Shown here piece by piece: positions 55,732-64,000 of a DNA stretch of 64,000 bases. The DNA comes from Histoplasma ohiense. Taxonomy: Eukaryota; Ascomycota; Eurotiomycetes; Onygenales; Ajellomycetaceae. The stretch is from contig JAEVHH010000003.1 of assembly GCA_017607445.1 (NCBI GenBank), positions 4,216,001 to 4,280,000 on the forward strand. The letters run 5' to 3'. Both the position numbers and the translations under genes were made by a program. The notes below the pieces were generated by a model that did no database searches, was not told where the DNA came from, and saw only the letters and a program-made list of their open reading frames with translations. The number at the start of each line of letters is the position of its first letter. Within the stretch, counting starts at the first letter, position 1.

Positions 55732-56514
55732 TCATCTTCGTACAGGCGCAAGACCCGGCACACCAGAATACCGCTCCTCCCTCTCCGTTTTGAACATAAC
55801 CTGTATCCAAAACTCCTTGCTATCCTCGTCAAACCACGTCCAGAACTTCCCCTCACTTCTATCCACCTCCCTGGCTTGCAACTTGAAGCCGCATGTCTGA
55901 TATGGCTCCGCCGCAACCAGCAAATATTGAAAATTCTTATCCGGCGGATCGTCAACCTTCTGCTCAAAGGCAGACATAAACCGTACTCGCGGCACCTCCC
56001 CCGGCGTGATTTCCTGATACTGCAGCTGGAAGAGCAACCCATGCTGTCTCGTGAGCGGATCTCTCGTCTTGGTGATTTTGTATCCGGGCCGGCCGATCTT
56101 GACTGTGTTGCGCTTCACCTGCACCCCCATGGCGGCGGGCAAGAGGGAGCCATCTTGGCCCTTACCCTCTTTCTGTTCGCGGGCAGCGCGGCGGGCAAGG
56201 TTGGTTTGGTGTTTGCGGCCCTGGGTGTGTGCGAGATAGGAGCCGTCGTTCTGGTGGACGGTCAGACAGAGGCGGCATTCGAAACTGCCTACATGGTTTT
56301 TGAAGAAGTAGGGATCTTTTTCGAGGTCGATGTTTTCGAGCGCCAGTTTGCGGAGTCGTTCGCGCCTGTCGGCGTTGGTGGCGGAATGGGAAGCAACTCC
56401 TCCGCCGCCGAATTTGGAGCCTGCGCGATTCTGTTGGAGAATGGTTAGAAATTTCTTGAGTTAAGAGCGGCAAAAAGAAGTTGTATATAGGTTTTAACAG
56501 ACCTGGTAATCCAT
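55732..56514 (-). CDS. PRP11: Splicing factor 3A subunit 2 (SF3A2/Prp11)
   Basis: Exon 1 is only 12 nt (56514-56503, MDYQ) and exon 2 is 56430-55732; 236 aa. The family starts MDYQNRAGSKFGGGGVAS, so the tiny first exon is needed for the true N-terminus. The C2H2 zinc finger is FECRLCLTVHQNDGSYLAHTQGRKHQTN (about 54-80). It is followed by QVKRNTVKIGRPGYKITK and RQHGLLFQLQYQEI, the conserved Sf3a2 core. It is a U2 snRNP component that helps form the pre-spliceosome. The usual metazoan Pro-rich C-terminal repeats are absent, as in other fungi. A CACGTG site lies 98 bp upstream. Confidence 0.94.
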
Positions 56515-57267
56515 GATGAAGAACCCTGAGGGGTATGCTATTATTATTTTGGGTTATCTCAACCTTGTCCGTTGTTCTTGCAGGAGTTCAAAGATTTGGC
56601 TAACTTTATATCACGTGGTTTTTCTTAATGCCTCTCGAATTACTCGATCCAGGTTAGTGCAGCCACCAAGTCCCACTAACATTTTACATAGCCAATGGTA
56701 TATCTACGGCTATTTTCAACATCATATACGGAGTATCTGCCTCAAATATTCTTTCAATTATTCCAAATATTTTCTTTTTGGATTCCCTATCTAGCGGCAC
56801 TGATTGATGATATAAAAAATTTGTGATATACAGATTCCCCTTGCTGCCTTCCAGCCTCCATACAAATTAAAGTATATATCTCTTGCTTATATGAACATTG
56901 TGTATCAAAAAGGTGATATTATTCAATGGGATACCTGATTTCTATAAAATAGAGATTTGGCTATAGAAACCAGTTCTATCAAGAGATATATTAATTTTTC
57001 ATAACTTCTCGTAGCACAGAATTGTTGAAACTACGAACAAAGTGTAGTTCAGATCTTCTTCCTGGCGGGGCATCAGACATGTAATTAGCTAGCGCCAAAC
57101 GCGCGGACGCTTCAGCATATCAACAAACCTCCCCGAATTCTAGACTTACAGTTAACCAATTATTCAGTAGTAGTTTTGGATTCATTGACTTATTTCCATT
57201 TACTAAATAGCAGAACCCTTTAATACCCTACAACTCTATTTTAACCTTAAGATTTAAACGGCGCAGC
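56515..57267. promoter_or_regulatory. Divergent promoter SF3A2 / TBCE
   Basis: 753 bp; CACGTG at 56612-56617 (98 bp from the SF3A2 start). The TBCE-proximal half is AT-rich. No gene is seen. Confidence 0.5.
56612..56617. promoter_or_regulatory. CACGTG box upstream of SF3A2
   Basis: E-box core in the context TCACGTGG, identical to the BCKDH E2 upstream site. Inferred bHLH-factor site. Confidence 0.45.
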
Positions 57268-59271
57268 ATGGGCATCTCACTCGGCTCCAGGCTTTCCTTT
57301 GAGGGCGGACTCTGCACAGTTCGCTATATTGGTGAGGTCAAGGGGACGAAAGGACAGTGGCTGGGTGTAGAGTGGGATGATTCAACCAGGGGCAAACATT
57401 CAGGAGAACATGATGGGGTGAAATATTTTCAATGTATGGTATAATCAGCCATCCCGCCGCCTGTCCCTCAACGATAGAGAGAGAGCTTACGAGTTTATTT
57501 AAAGGCAAAAGCAAGCATCCAACAGCGGGTTCTTTTATACGCCCAACGAGACAGGCGGATCGAAATCTGAGTTTCTTACAAGCTGCAAATGAGAAATATG
57601 TTTCAGAACTTGAGCCCATGCCTTCTGGTCATGAAGACCTCCTATCGTCCAAGCCGATTGAGATCAGCGGCAAAATTGTTGAAGAAGTCGGTTTTGAAAA
57701 AATTCGCCGGCTGCTTGCAGAATTGCAGGAGCTTCGAATCGTTCTTCTTGATGGCATGCGTGTTTATGGCGTGCTGGCCGATGAAGGAAGCCGAGAAGAA
57801 TACGAAAATGAGCTTAAAATTATCGCAAGGACTTGCCCGAAAATCGTCGATCTGGACCTCAGTCGCAATGTCCTTCGAAGATGGACCGATGTGGCAGCTA
57901 TATGCGGGCAGTTAAAACTCCTAAAGATTCTTAAATTGAAGTGGGCGAAAAATGAATAAGATCTTCCCAAAATCGCTGATACCCTGCTAATTCTCTCTCA
58001 CAGCGGGAATCGTTTTGACGAAATTGGCGAAAATACAACACTTGACGGTATTGTCGAGTTAGCCCTGGACGAGACTCTTATGGAATGGAAGGAGGTAAGA
58101 TCTAAAGAAATCCCCAGTTGAACATGTGCTTAATATCCTGTTTTAGGTCGCCGCTGTTTCGAAACAGTTTCCGTCGCTGCGGTCATTATCTGTCTCCGGA
58201 AATGAATTTACGTCGCTTCCATGTCCAATATCAAGCACAATCCAGGAGCTTATACTGGAATATAATGGCTTCGAGTCTATCCATTCCATTCGGCAGTTAG
58301 CCTCCCTGTCCGAGCTGAAGAAGTTATCCCTTCGCGGAAATGTGATTAGCAGGATTGGACCTGACAATCCACCCACGATTCCAGAAAAATCCAACATCGC
58401 GTTTTCATCTACTCTTACTTCCCTTGACATATCATTTAATAAAATAAGCCACTGGTCATTTATCGACATGCTTCCTAAGGTGTTCCCTGGGCTCGCTACT
58501 CTTCGAGTTTCCGATAATCCACTATACGACCAACCACCGGCTCCTTCCCGCGTCACAAATATGCCCGAGTATCCAATGACTGTCGATGAAGCATACATGC
58601 TCACTCTCGCCCGCCTCCCTCGGCTCGAGACTTTAAACTACAGCAAAATCACAGACCAGGACCGCAATAATGGCGAGCTATACTACCTGTCTCTGATCCG
58701 GAAAGAACTCGCTGCATCGCCACAAAGTGAAGAAAATCACATCTTAGAATTGCACCCGCGATACAGAGAGCTATGTAGTACGTATGGAGAGGTCGAAATA
58801 AAACGAGAAACAGAGAGCTCTGGAAGTGGAATACACCCTCGATCTCTTGCGGCTCGACTCGTCACCTTCAACTTCTACCTACCCGACCGTCAAAACCAAA
58901 ATCCCATCTCTCAGAAACCAGACATGACTGCTAGTGCTGAATACAGTACAAATATTCCAAAGTCGTTCGATGTCTACCGCATCAAAGCTCTTGTCGCACG
59001 GCATTTCTCACTTTCCCCCCTCCGTTTCAAACTAGTGTGGGAAACAGACGAGTGGGATCCGATCGAGGAATCCTGGGCTGATGATGATGAATGGGATAGT
59101 AGTGATCAAATCGACGAACCTGGTCCACAACACGGTAGCTCAGCCTTGAAACACGAGGATGGCAAGAAGCTCATACGGCGTGAGGAGGAGCTAGTAAACT
59201 CAACGAGGGAGGTTGGGTTCTGGTTTACGAACGAGACTCGACAAGTTAGGGTGCGGATAGAGTCGTTCTAG
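57268..59271 (+). CDS. PAC2: Tubulin-folding cofactor E (TBCE/Pac2)
   Basis: Four exons: 57268-57433, 57505-57940, 58004-58094, 58147-59271; 605 aa, all phases agree. The N-terminal CAP-Gly domain (LSFEGGLCTVRYIGEVKGTKGQWLGVEWD, GKHSGEHDG, then YFQCKSKHPTAGSFIRPTR) is broken by the first intron. That intron must use the acceptor TTTAAAG to restore CKSKHPTAG. A leucine-rich-repeat section follows (KIVDLDLSRNVLRR, LKILKLNGNRFDEIG, LTSLDISFNKIS) and a C-terminal ubiquitin-like domain (RLVTFNFYLPDRQ, VYRIKALVARHFSLSPLRFKLVW). TBCE binds α-tubulin and acts with cofactors A-D in heterodimer assembly. The next gene, a splicing-related factor, lies in the same direction. Confidence 0.93.
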
Positions 59272-59662
59272 ATAACTTGGTTGTCTCCAGCTGAAATACA
59301 GATGATATATTACCATCGTAAGTGAAGGAGAACACTCAAAACAGTCTCCATCCACTAGTACCTTCTAATATACCACCGTAATTTCATTTTAATATTAGTT
59401 ATATACATAGACATATTTATATGAATAATTTTTCACTCTCTTTCCTTAAATCAGTGAATTGAGTCTTTTGCTCGCAAAAATGCAAGAGTTTTAACTAGTT
59501 AGTTAGTTAACATCCTAGTTGTATTATATAAGCAAGTACATGCCTCGCACGCCTTCCTTACCATCCATCAACCATCTCCACGAACGTTCGTCCTTCGCAT
59601 CCTTCTCCGAGCACGGGTTCAATTTCCATACTGACAAATGATTGCTTTAATCGAAGCTTGTC
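59272..59662. other. Spacer between TBCE and the WBP4-like gene
   Basis: 391 bp, head-to-tail genes; AT-rich near 59380-59440. The promoter of the following gene presumably lies here; no motif is certain. Confidence 0.45.
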
Positions 59663-60698
59663 ATGTCAGAATACTGGAAGTCCACAGTAAGTTTGCTGTC
59701 TTTATGCTCCACATCCCCCAAAAACTTTCCCTCGGCTACATGGGCAGGTAGAAACTAACTCCAATCAAACCTTCCAGCCTAAATACTGGTGCAAGCACTG
59801 CAAAACCTACGTCCGCGACACTGCCTTCGAGCGCACCCAACACGAAGCCACAGGTAAACACCAGGGTAACCTCAGGCGCTTCCTGCGCGATATCCACCGC
59901 AACAACGAACGCGACGAGCGGAAAAATCAACAAGCGAGGAATGAAATCGAGCGACTGAAGGGTGTTGTCTCTGGATCGTCCAAGACAGGAGACCAACAAC
60001 AGCGTCCACCATGGAAACATGGGCTAGGGGCCGGTTCAGGCGCAGGTCCAGCTACGGGTGCAAATGCGGAATCGAGTGCATCTCTCTCTGCAAACGCAGA
60101 GCAGCGGAAGCGTCAACTGGCGCAGCTAGTGGAGCTCGGAGTTGCTATCCCGGAGGAGTTTAGGCCGGATTTGGCGCTCGCGGGAGATTGGAAAGTTGTT
60201 GAAGAGACAATAGCGGAGGAAAAAGGGCACGAGCAGGATCCTATGGCTGGGTTGAATATTGGCGTCAGGAAAAGGAAGTTTGAAGGACAGGAGGAGGAGG
60301 AGGCTGCGGGAGAGACGGTGATGAGGAAAGGGTGGGGATTGACGACAAGGGCATTCCCTGATGATGGGAAGGATATTGACGCTTTGTTGGAACGGGCGAC
60401 GGAGCTGAAGAGGAAGGGGCCAAATATGGAGACACCAGATGTTAAAGCAGAGCGGGAAGGCGTTGTCGACGGCAGTGTTGACATTGCGGCCAGGAAGGAG
60501 GACCCAGCCGCTAATGATGGGGATGTTCCTCCGATTAAAAGAGAGGAAAGAGGAAATGGGTCGACGGTTGCTGGGACCAAGGAGAAAGGGGGTGCGAAGG
60601 ATGTATCGCGATCAGCTTCAGAGGCTTTGGGGGAAACCTCTGAGGGCATCGTACCTGCCGTGGTTTTCAAGAAGCGCAAACCGAAGCATGCCAGGTGA
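59663..60698 (+). CDS. U1-type zinc-finger protein, WBP4/Saf1-like spliceosomal factor
   Basis: Exon 1 is 24 nt (59663-59686, MSEYWKST) and exon 2 is 59778-60698; 314 aa. The zf-U1 (U1-C type) finger is YWCKHCKTYVRDTAFERTQHEATGKHQGNLRRFL (about 11-44), typical of WBP4/formin-binding protein 21 and S. pombe Saf1, where it sits at the very N-terminus. A charged coiled region follows (RNNERDERKNQQARNEIERLKG), then Gly/Ala-rich and acidic linkers. The end is basic (VVFKKRKPKHAR), resembling the conserved WBP4 C-terminal motif. Such proteins associate with U2/B-complex spliceosomes. No WW domain is visible. Confidence 0.88.
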
Positions 60699-62525
60699 TT
60701 TTATTAATCGACTGGCTACGTAACAACGTTCCCATATCTCTATTTGCATGAAATTGACCTCCATTCCCCAGTCAAAGATACTACGACGTGCCCGTACCTT
60801 CATGGTATATATCGGCAATGGGACTAGAACCCCATAACCTGGGGACGTGTCCACGGCGCTTCGATTGCCCACTCCTGAGCTATACGACTCGACTAGACGC
60901 CTCCCTATTGTAGCAAACGCAAGACAGTTTTCGAGCTTTCCTTGTGTATTACAGCGAACTAACCGGCGCACCTAAGACCGTGGAACAGGACCTACTCGTC
61001 CCCTGCATGCGTATGGGGACTCCCTAAGTGGAATATGCGTGTGCACAGGAATGAAAGCCCATCTTTGAGCAAGGGCAATCACATATTTGTGAACGAATGG
61101 ATGAAGCACTTAACTCCATTGCAAGCTTCTGCTAGAGTTTGTCAATATAGTGCTTTGAGCACCTCAGCAGCTCGCATCAATGCATTGCCAATTTGTTGAT
61201 TAAGAATCCAGGATATATAAATATATTGTAAAAAAAAGTAAAATAAAATAAAAAAGTAACATTTGCATGCAATTAGATACTTGTCGTCGTATTTTGAAGT
61301 TGTTGAGATAAGTTCTGTTTCAACTCGAAGCCTGAAAAGTAGGTTCGCCCACATAGTTGATATTTAATTAAATAATTCCTGCCCAGCCAAACCATAACCG
61401 ATGAAACCATAGATAAAAAACCATTTGCCCATGCAGATATACAGAGCAGCTGTCGTTGTCCCTTCCCTTCCACTTCCTCTCTGCCTTCGTCAAAAATTGC
61501 CACTTGGGTTTTTCTTTGCGATCTCTAGCCAGCTAAGTTATTTAGTTGCTGTAACGATCTGCTGCCAAATATTGACCGTCGCCCGCCGTACTCGCCGCCA
61601 TCACTTCGTCGATCTGGTAGAATATCCCGCTGTGGACACAGATCAGAACTTCTGTGGTCAGGAGAGGCCTCGACCGGCTCGCCTTTGTCCTTTTTCGCTT
61701 ATCTCGGATCCATTTTTCCCAGGTACGTTGGTCCATAGAGACAGGAGGCTGCTGTGACTTGGCTTCTCGCTTGAGCTGCCCGCTTCTGCCCTTCCATTCT
61801 CCTGGCCCCAATCAATATCTATCCAGCGAGGTCCATTTCCCTCCATCCCATTGCCCCTTTCCCTGCTATCGCTGCAAATGGCCTGTCGCGTTATTGGTTG
61901 TCCACTGGTTGCTGCTTTTTGCTCCTGTGTTTTAATCATGCCGACTCAGCCCAGTTGCCGCGATCGAACGCGTTCTTTCGCAGTTTTTCCGCGATTGGGA
62001 GCTGGCCCCCAGTAGTTGGTTTGCGCCCATGGTTATATCTTGCAGATAAGTCTACTGATGGCTACCCAAATTCGAGCACTGGATGACGTCTCCCTCCACT
62101 TTATGTCTTGTTAGTTTTTTGTGTATGATTAACTTCCCGTGGCAAGCCTCCTGGTTGCGATCATATCCTTACGGAAAACATTCAGAAATGCTGCAGCTTC
62201 ATCGCCCAACATCAAAACGCTATCTGTCACATACAATTACTTCTAGGCTCATGTCTTGTTATTATTATGTTCTAACTAACAGATCGCGTTGCAGTGTATG
62301 GAGCCTCAGATCCCATGTGCGACAAGTTAATCGGAGTTCGATCAGTGCGCCCATCGTTTTCCCTCCACATCCCACCGTCCTTTCGAGCCTCACTTGCCCA
62401 GTGATAAAAGTGCATAGTGTTATAACCGCCCTATAGACTGTTGCGACTGTATCCATCGCTACTGGACGTATAGGTGGTCAACCTTACAGCAAGAGAGTGT
62501 TGTGTCCTGGCAGGGTCTGCGCAAA
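60699..62525. other. Long upstream region of the Zn2Cys6 factor
   Basis: 1.8 kb without a recognised protein. It holds a tRNA-like sequence (60805-60895, minus), an AT-rich part (61220-61260) and pyrimidine-rich stretches (61440-61520, 61780-61870) that may form a long transcription-factor leader. Several ATGs and short frames (61425-61757, 61654-61935, 61898-62086, 62083-62436) could be leader uORFs but look like chance. Confidence 0.5.
60805..60895 (-). other. tRNA-like sequence (pseudo-tRNA or tRNA-derived SINE remnant?)
   Basis: On the minus strand, TAGCTCAGGAGTGG (A-box-like, about 60869-60882) is followed about 40 nt later by GGTTCTAGTCC (B-box-like, 60821-60831). These are the RNA polymerase III promoter elements of tRNA genes. 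However, the T-arm does not pair fully, the B-box purine is T, and I cannot build an acceptor stem or place an anticodon. A decayed tRNA or SINE head is likelier than a working tRNA. Confidence 0.35.
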
Positions 62526-64000
62526 ATGTCAGACACCGTGCCACCTCCCACAGGGCCTTCAACAACGGACACAGCTCCCCGAAAAGAATCAGATCCATCT
62601 CCAAATCATCACAATCCAGCTGCTACAGCATCAGCGTCTTCTGCCCCTAGCCAAGATGCCCCACCTACACCGAATCCGCTCCTCAACCCCTCTCCCTCAA
62701 CCCAGTCACCACAGATGCAGCCTCCAGACCCGCAGCCACCGCAACAACAACAACAACACTTATCGCAGCATATGGATCCCGTACACCAGCTTCAGCATTA
62801 CCAACCTCCATCAGCGAATTCACAGGCGACGATAAACCAAAACCCATTAAGTCTGCCTCCAATTCAATCAATTGAAACCCATCCCCAAAATCACCAGATT
62901 CCGCAGGCCCATTCGCAAGCGTCCATCTCCTCTGCGATAAATGCTCCAATGAACATGCCCCCACCGAATATCCCCCAATACTATGCTCTCGCTGGAGCCA
63001 TTCCCGGTCCCGATCCGTATCCAATAACGGGTGAACCAAACCGAGGGTTGTCTAGTGGTCGACACAAAAAGGAAGTTAAGCGACGGACGAAAACGGGTTG
63101 TCTTACCTGCAGGAAACGAAGAATAAAGGTAAGAATAGCATTTAATTAACAATGTAAATTCTACACAGACGAATATGTTGTAAAATAAACGAATGCAGCG
63201 TTGGCGGAGGGAATCCCCCCCTTTTTTTTTTTTGTCTGTCCTTCTGCTCCCCCGCATTAATCACTGCGTCGATGCTCGCTTAAAGCGTCGCTAAACGAAA
63301 GCTACATCAGCCTCCCCGCATTACTTTTCTTTTCCAAGGAGCTTTGAACCTCCTTTGACAAAAGTTCATATTCACTTGACACTGTGTCGTTTTATCCCCG
63401 CCATCGTCCCCGCACTCTGCTTCCCTACCTTGTGGTTATCTCACCGTGCGCTTTTATCTACCCCTCTCTATTTATCTCACCGCTAACTGGAGCTACTTGG
63501 ACCGCATACAGTGTGATGAAAGACATCCCGTTTGTAGGAATTGTGAAAAAAGCAAGCGCGATTGTCTTGGATACGATCCGGTGTTCAGACCGCAGCCAGG
63601 CCCGACAACTCTGCAGCCTGCGCCGTCGCAACCATCGTTACTCGGATCTCCTCAAGGCAGCCCCACGTATACCAGTGCTCATAACTCCCCAACCGGAAGC
63701 CAGTCTTTCGCGCATCCACCCTTACCAACAACAAGAACATCATCTTCATTTTCAGTTCATCAGTTCGATTACGGAACAAACGCAATTGATCCAGCCTTAG
63801 AAGGAGCCGCGTCACCAAAGGCCGGTACGCATAACACAAGCGAAGGGCGCCAAACACCATCTTCAGTCATGTATGGGACTGAGAACCTAGAATGTAATAT
63901 CTCTTCACGTTCGACCCAATTCCTCATCTTGTGCTAATTTCCCTTTTCTGTATAGTAAAACCTGTAAAGGTTGTGGATCTCCTTTCCGTTCGCGGACATC
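62526..64000 (+). CDS. Zn(II)2Cys6 transcription factor, 3' end beyond the window
   Basis: Exons 62526-63128, 63512-63893 and 63956 onward, open at the right edge. The first ~180 residues are Pro/Gln/Ser-rich and disordered. The zinc cluster GCLTCRKRRIK|CDERHPVCRNCEKSKRDC has exact C-x2-C-x6-C-x6-C-x2-C-x6-C spacing and is split by a long 383-nt intron between cysteines 2 and 3. LGYDPVFRPQPGP follows. Past the second intron the frame continues LKPVKVVDLLSVRGH, matching a well-conserved Eurotiomycete family, so a regulator with a C-terminal fungal-specific domain is expected beyond 64000. Target genes are unknown. A GTG-led frame starts 24 nt upstream; the ATG at 62526 is preferred. Confidence 0.85.

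Noticed and set aside
1..64000. CRISPR arrays, bacterial operons, rRNA genes
   Set aside because: No regularly spaced repeats, no bacterial gene organisation and no rRNA-like sequence; all genes are fungal with spliceosomal introns.

Overview
This window is chromosomal DNA from a filamentous ascomycete (Pezizomycotina). The composition and gene style suggest a Eurotiomycete, possibly Onygenales, but that placement is an inference and no marker here fixes the species. The support is a dense set of single-copy eukaryotic housekeeping genes on both strands, short spliceosomal introns (mostly 50-125 nt, GT..AG, with pyrimidine/CTAAC-like 3' regions), fungal-type proteins (a COT1/NDR kinase with an Asn/Gln/Pro-rich N-terminus, a Zn(II)2Cys6 factor, a microbial-type PARG) and homopolymer or AT microsatellites between genes.

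I rebuilt 26 protein genes by joining exons; each splice junction was checked for reading phase. In order they are: a DUF2985 membrane protein (+); a SIR2/HST1-type deacetylase (-); ACL4 (-); GIR2 (+); an LYR-motif protein (-); MMS2 (-); MON2 (+); VPS26 (-). Then comes a roughly 5.8 kb gene-poor, partly very AT-rich island (19.2-25.0 kb). After it follow gluconokinase (+); branched-chain 2-oxoacid dehydrogenase E2 (-); a MIX23/Cid2-like protein (-); an Fpg-type DNA glycosylase (+); a microbial-type PARG (-); NAR1 (+); an unrecognised protein with tandem Cys-rich repeats (-); RPB12/RPABC4 (+); TRP4 (-); a mitochondrial uL10 protein (+); a PI-PLC X-domain protein (-); NAT1/NAA15 (+); TIM54 (-); COT1 (+); SF3A2/PRP11 (-); TBCE (+); a WBP4/Saf1-like U1-zinc-finger protein (+); and a Zn2Cys6 transcription factor cut by the right edge (+).

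There is no operon or biosynthetic cluster. The genes mostly alternate as divergent pairs sharing 0.4-1 kb promoters (MMS2/MON2, MIX23/Fpg, PARG/NAR1, TRP4/uL10m, PI-PLC/NAT1, TIM54/COT1, SF3A2/TBCE) and convergent pairs that meet tail to tail, several over long A/T tracts. Loose themes are mitochondrial biogenesis (LYR, MIX23, BCKDH E2, uL10m, TIM54, NAR1 for Fe-S), endosome-Golgi traffic (MON2, VPS26), splicing (SF3A2, WBP4-like), and NAD/ADP-ribose and DNA repair (SIR2, PARG, Fpg, MMS2).

The least explained items are the Cys-rich repeat protein at 37.9-40.0 kb, the degenerate island at 19.2-25.0 kb, a tRNA-like sequence at about 60.8 kb, and E-box-type sites recurring about 100-135 bp upstream of several start codons. 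I found no clear new defence or mobile system. The window looks like an ordinary fungal housekeeping region with a few oddities.
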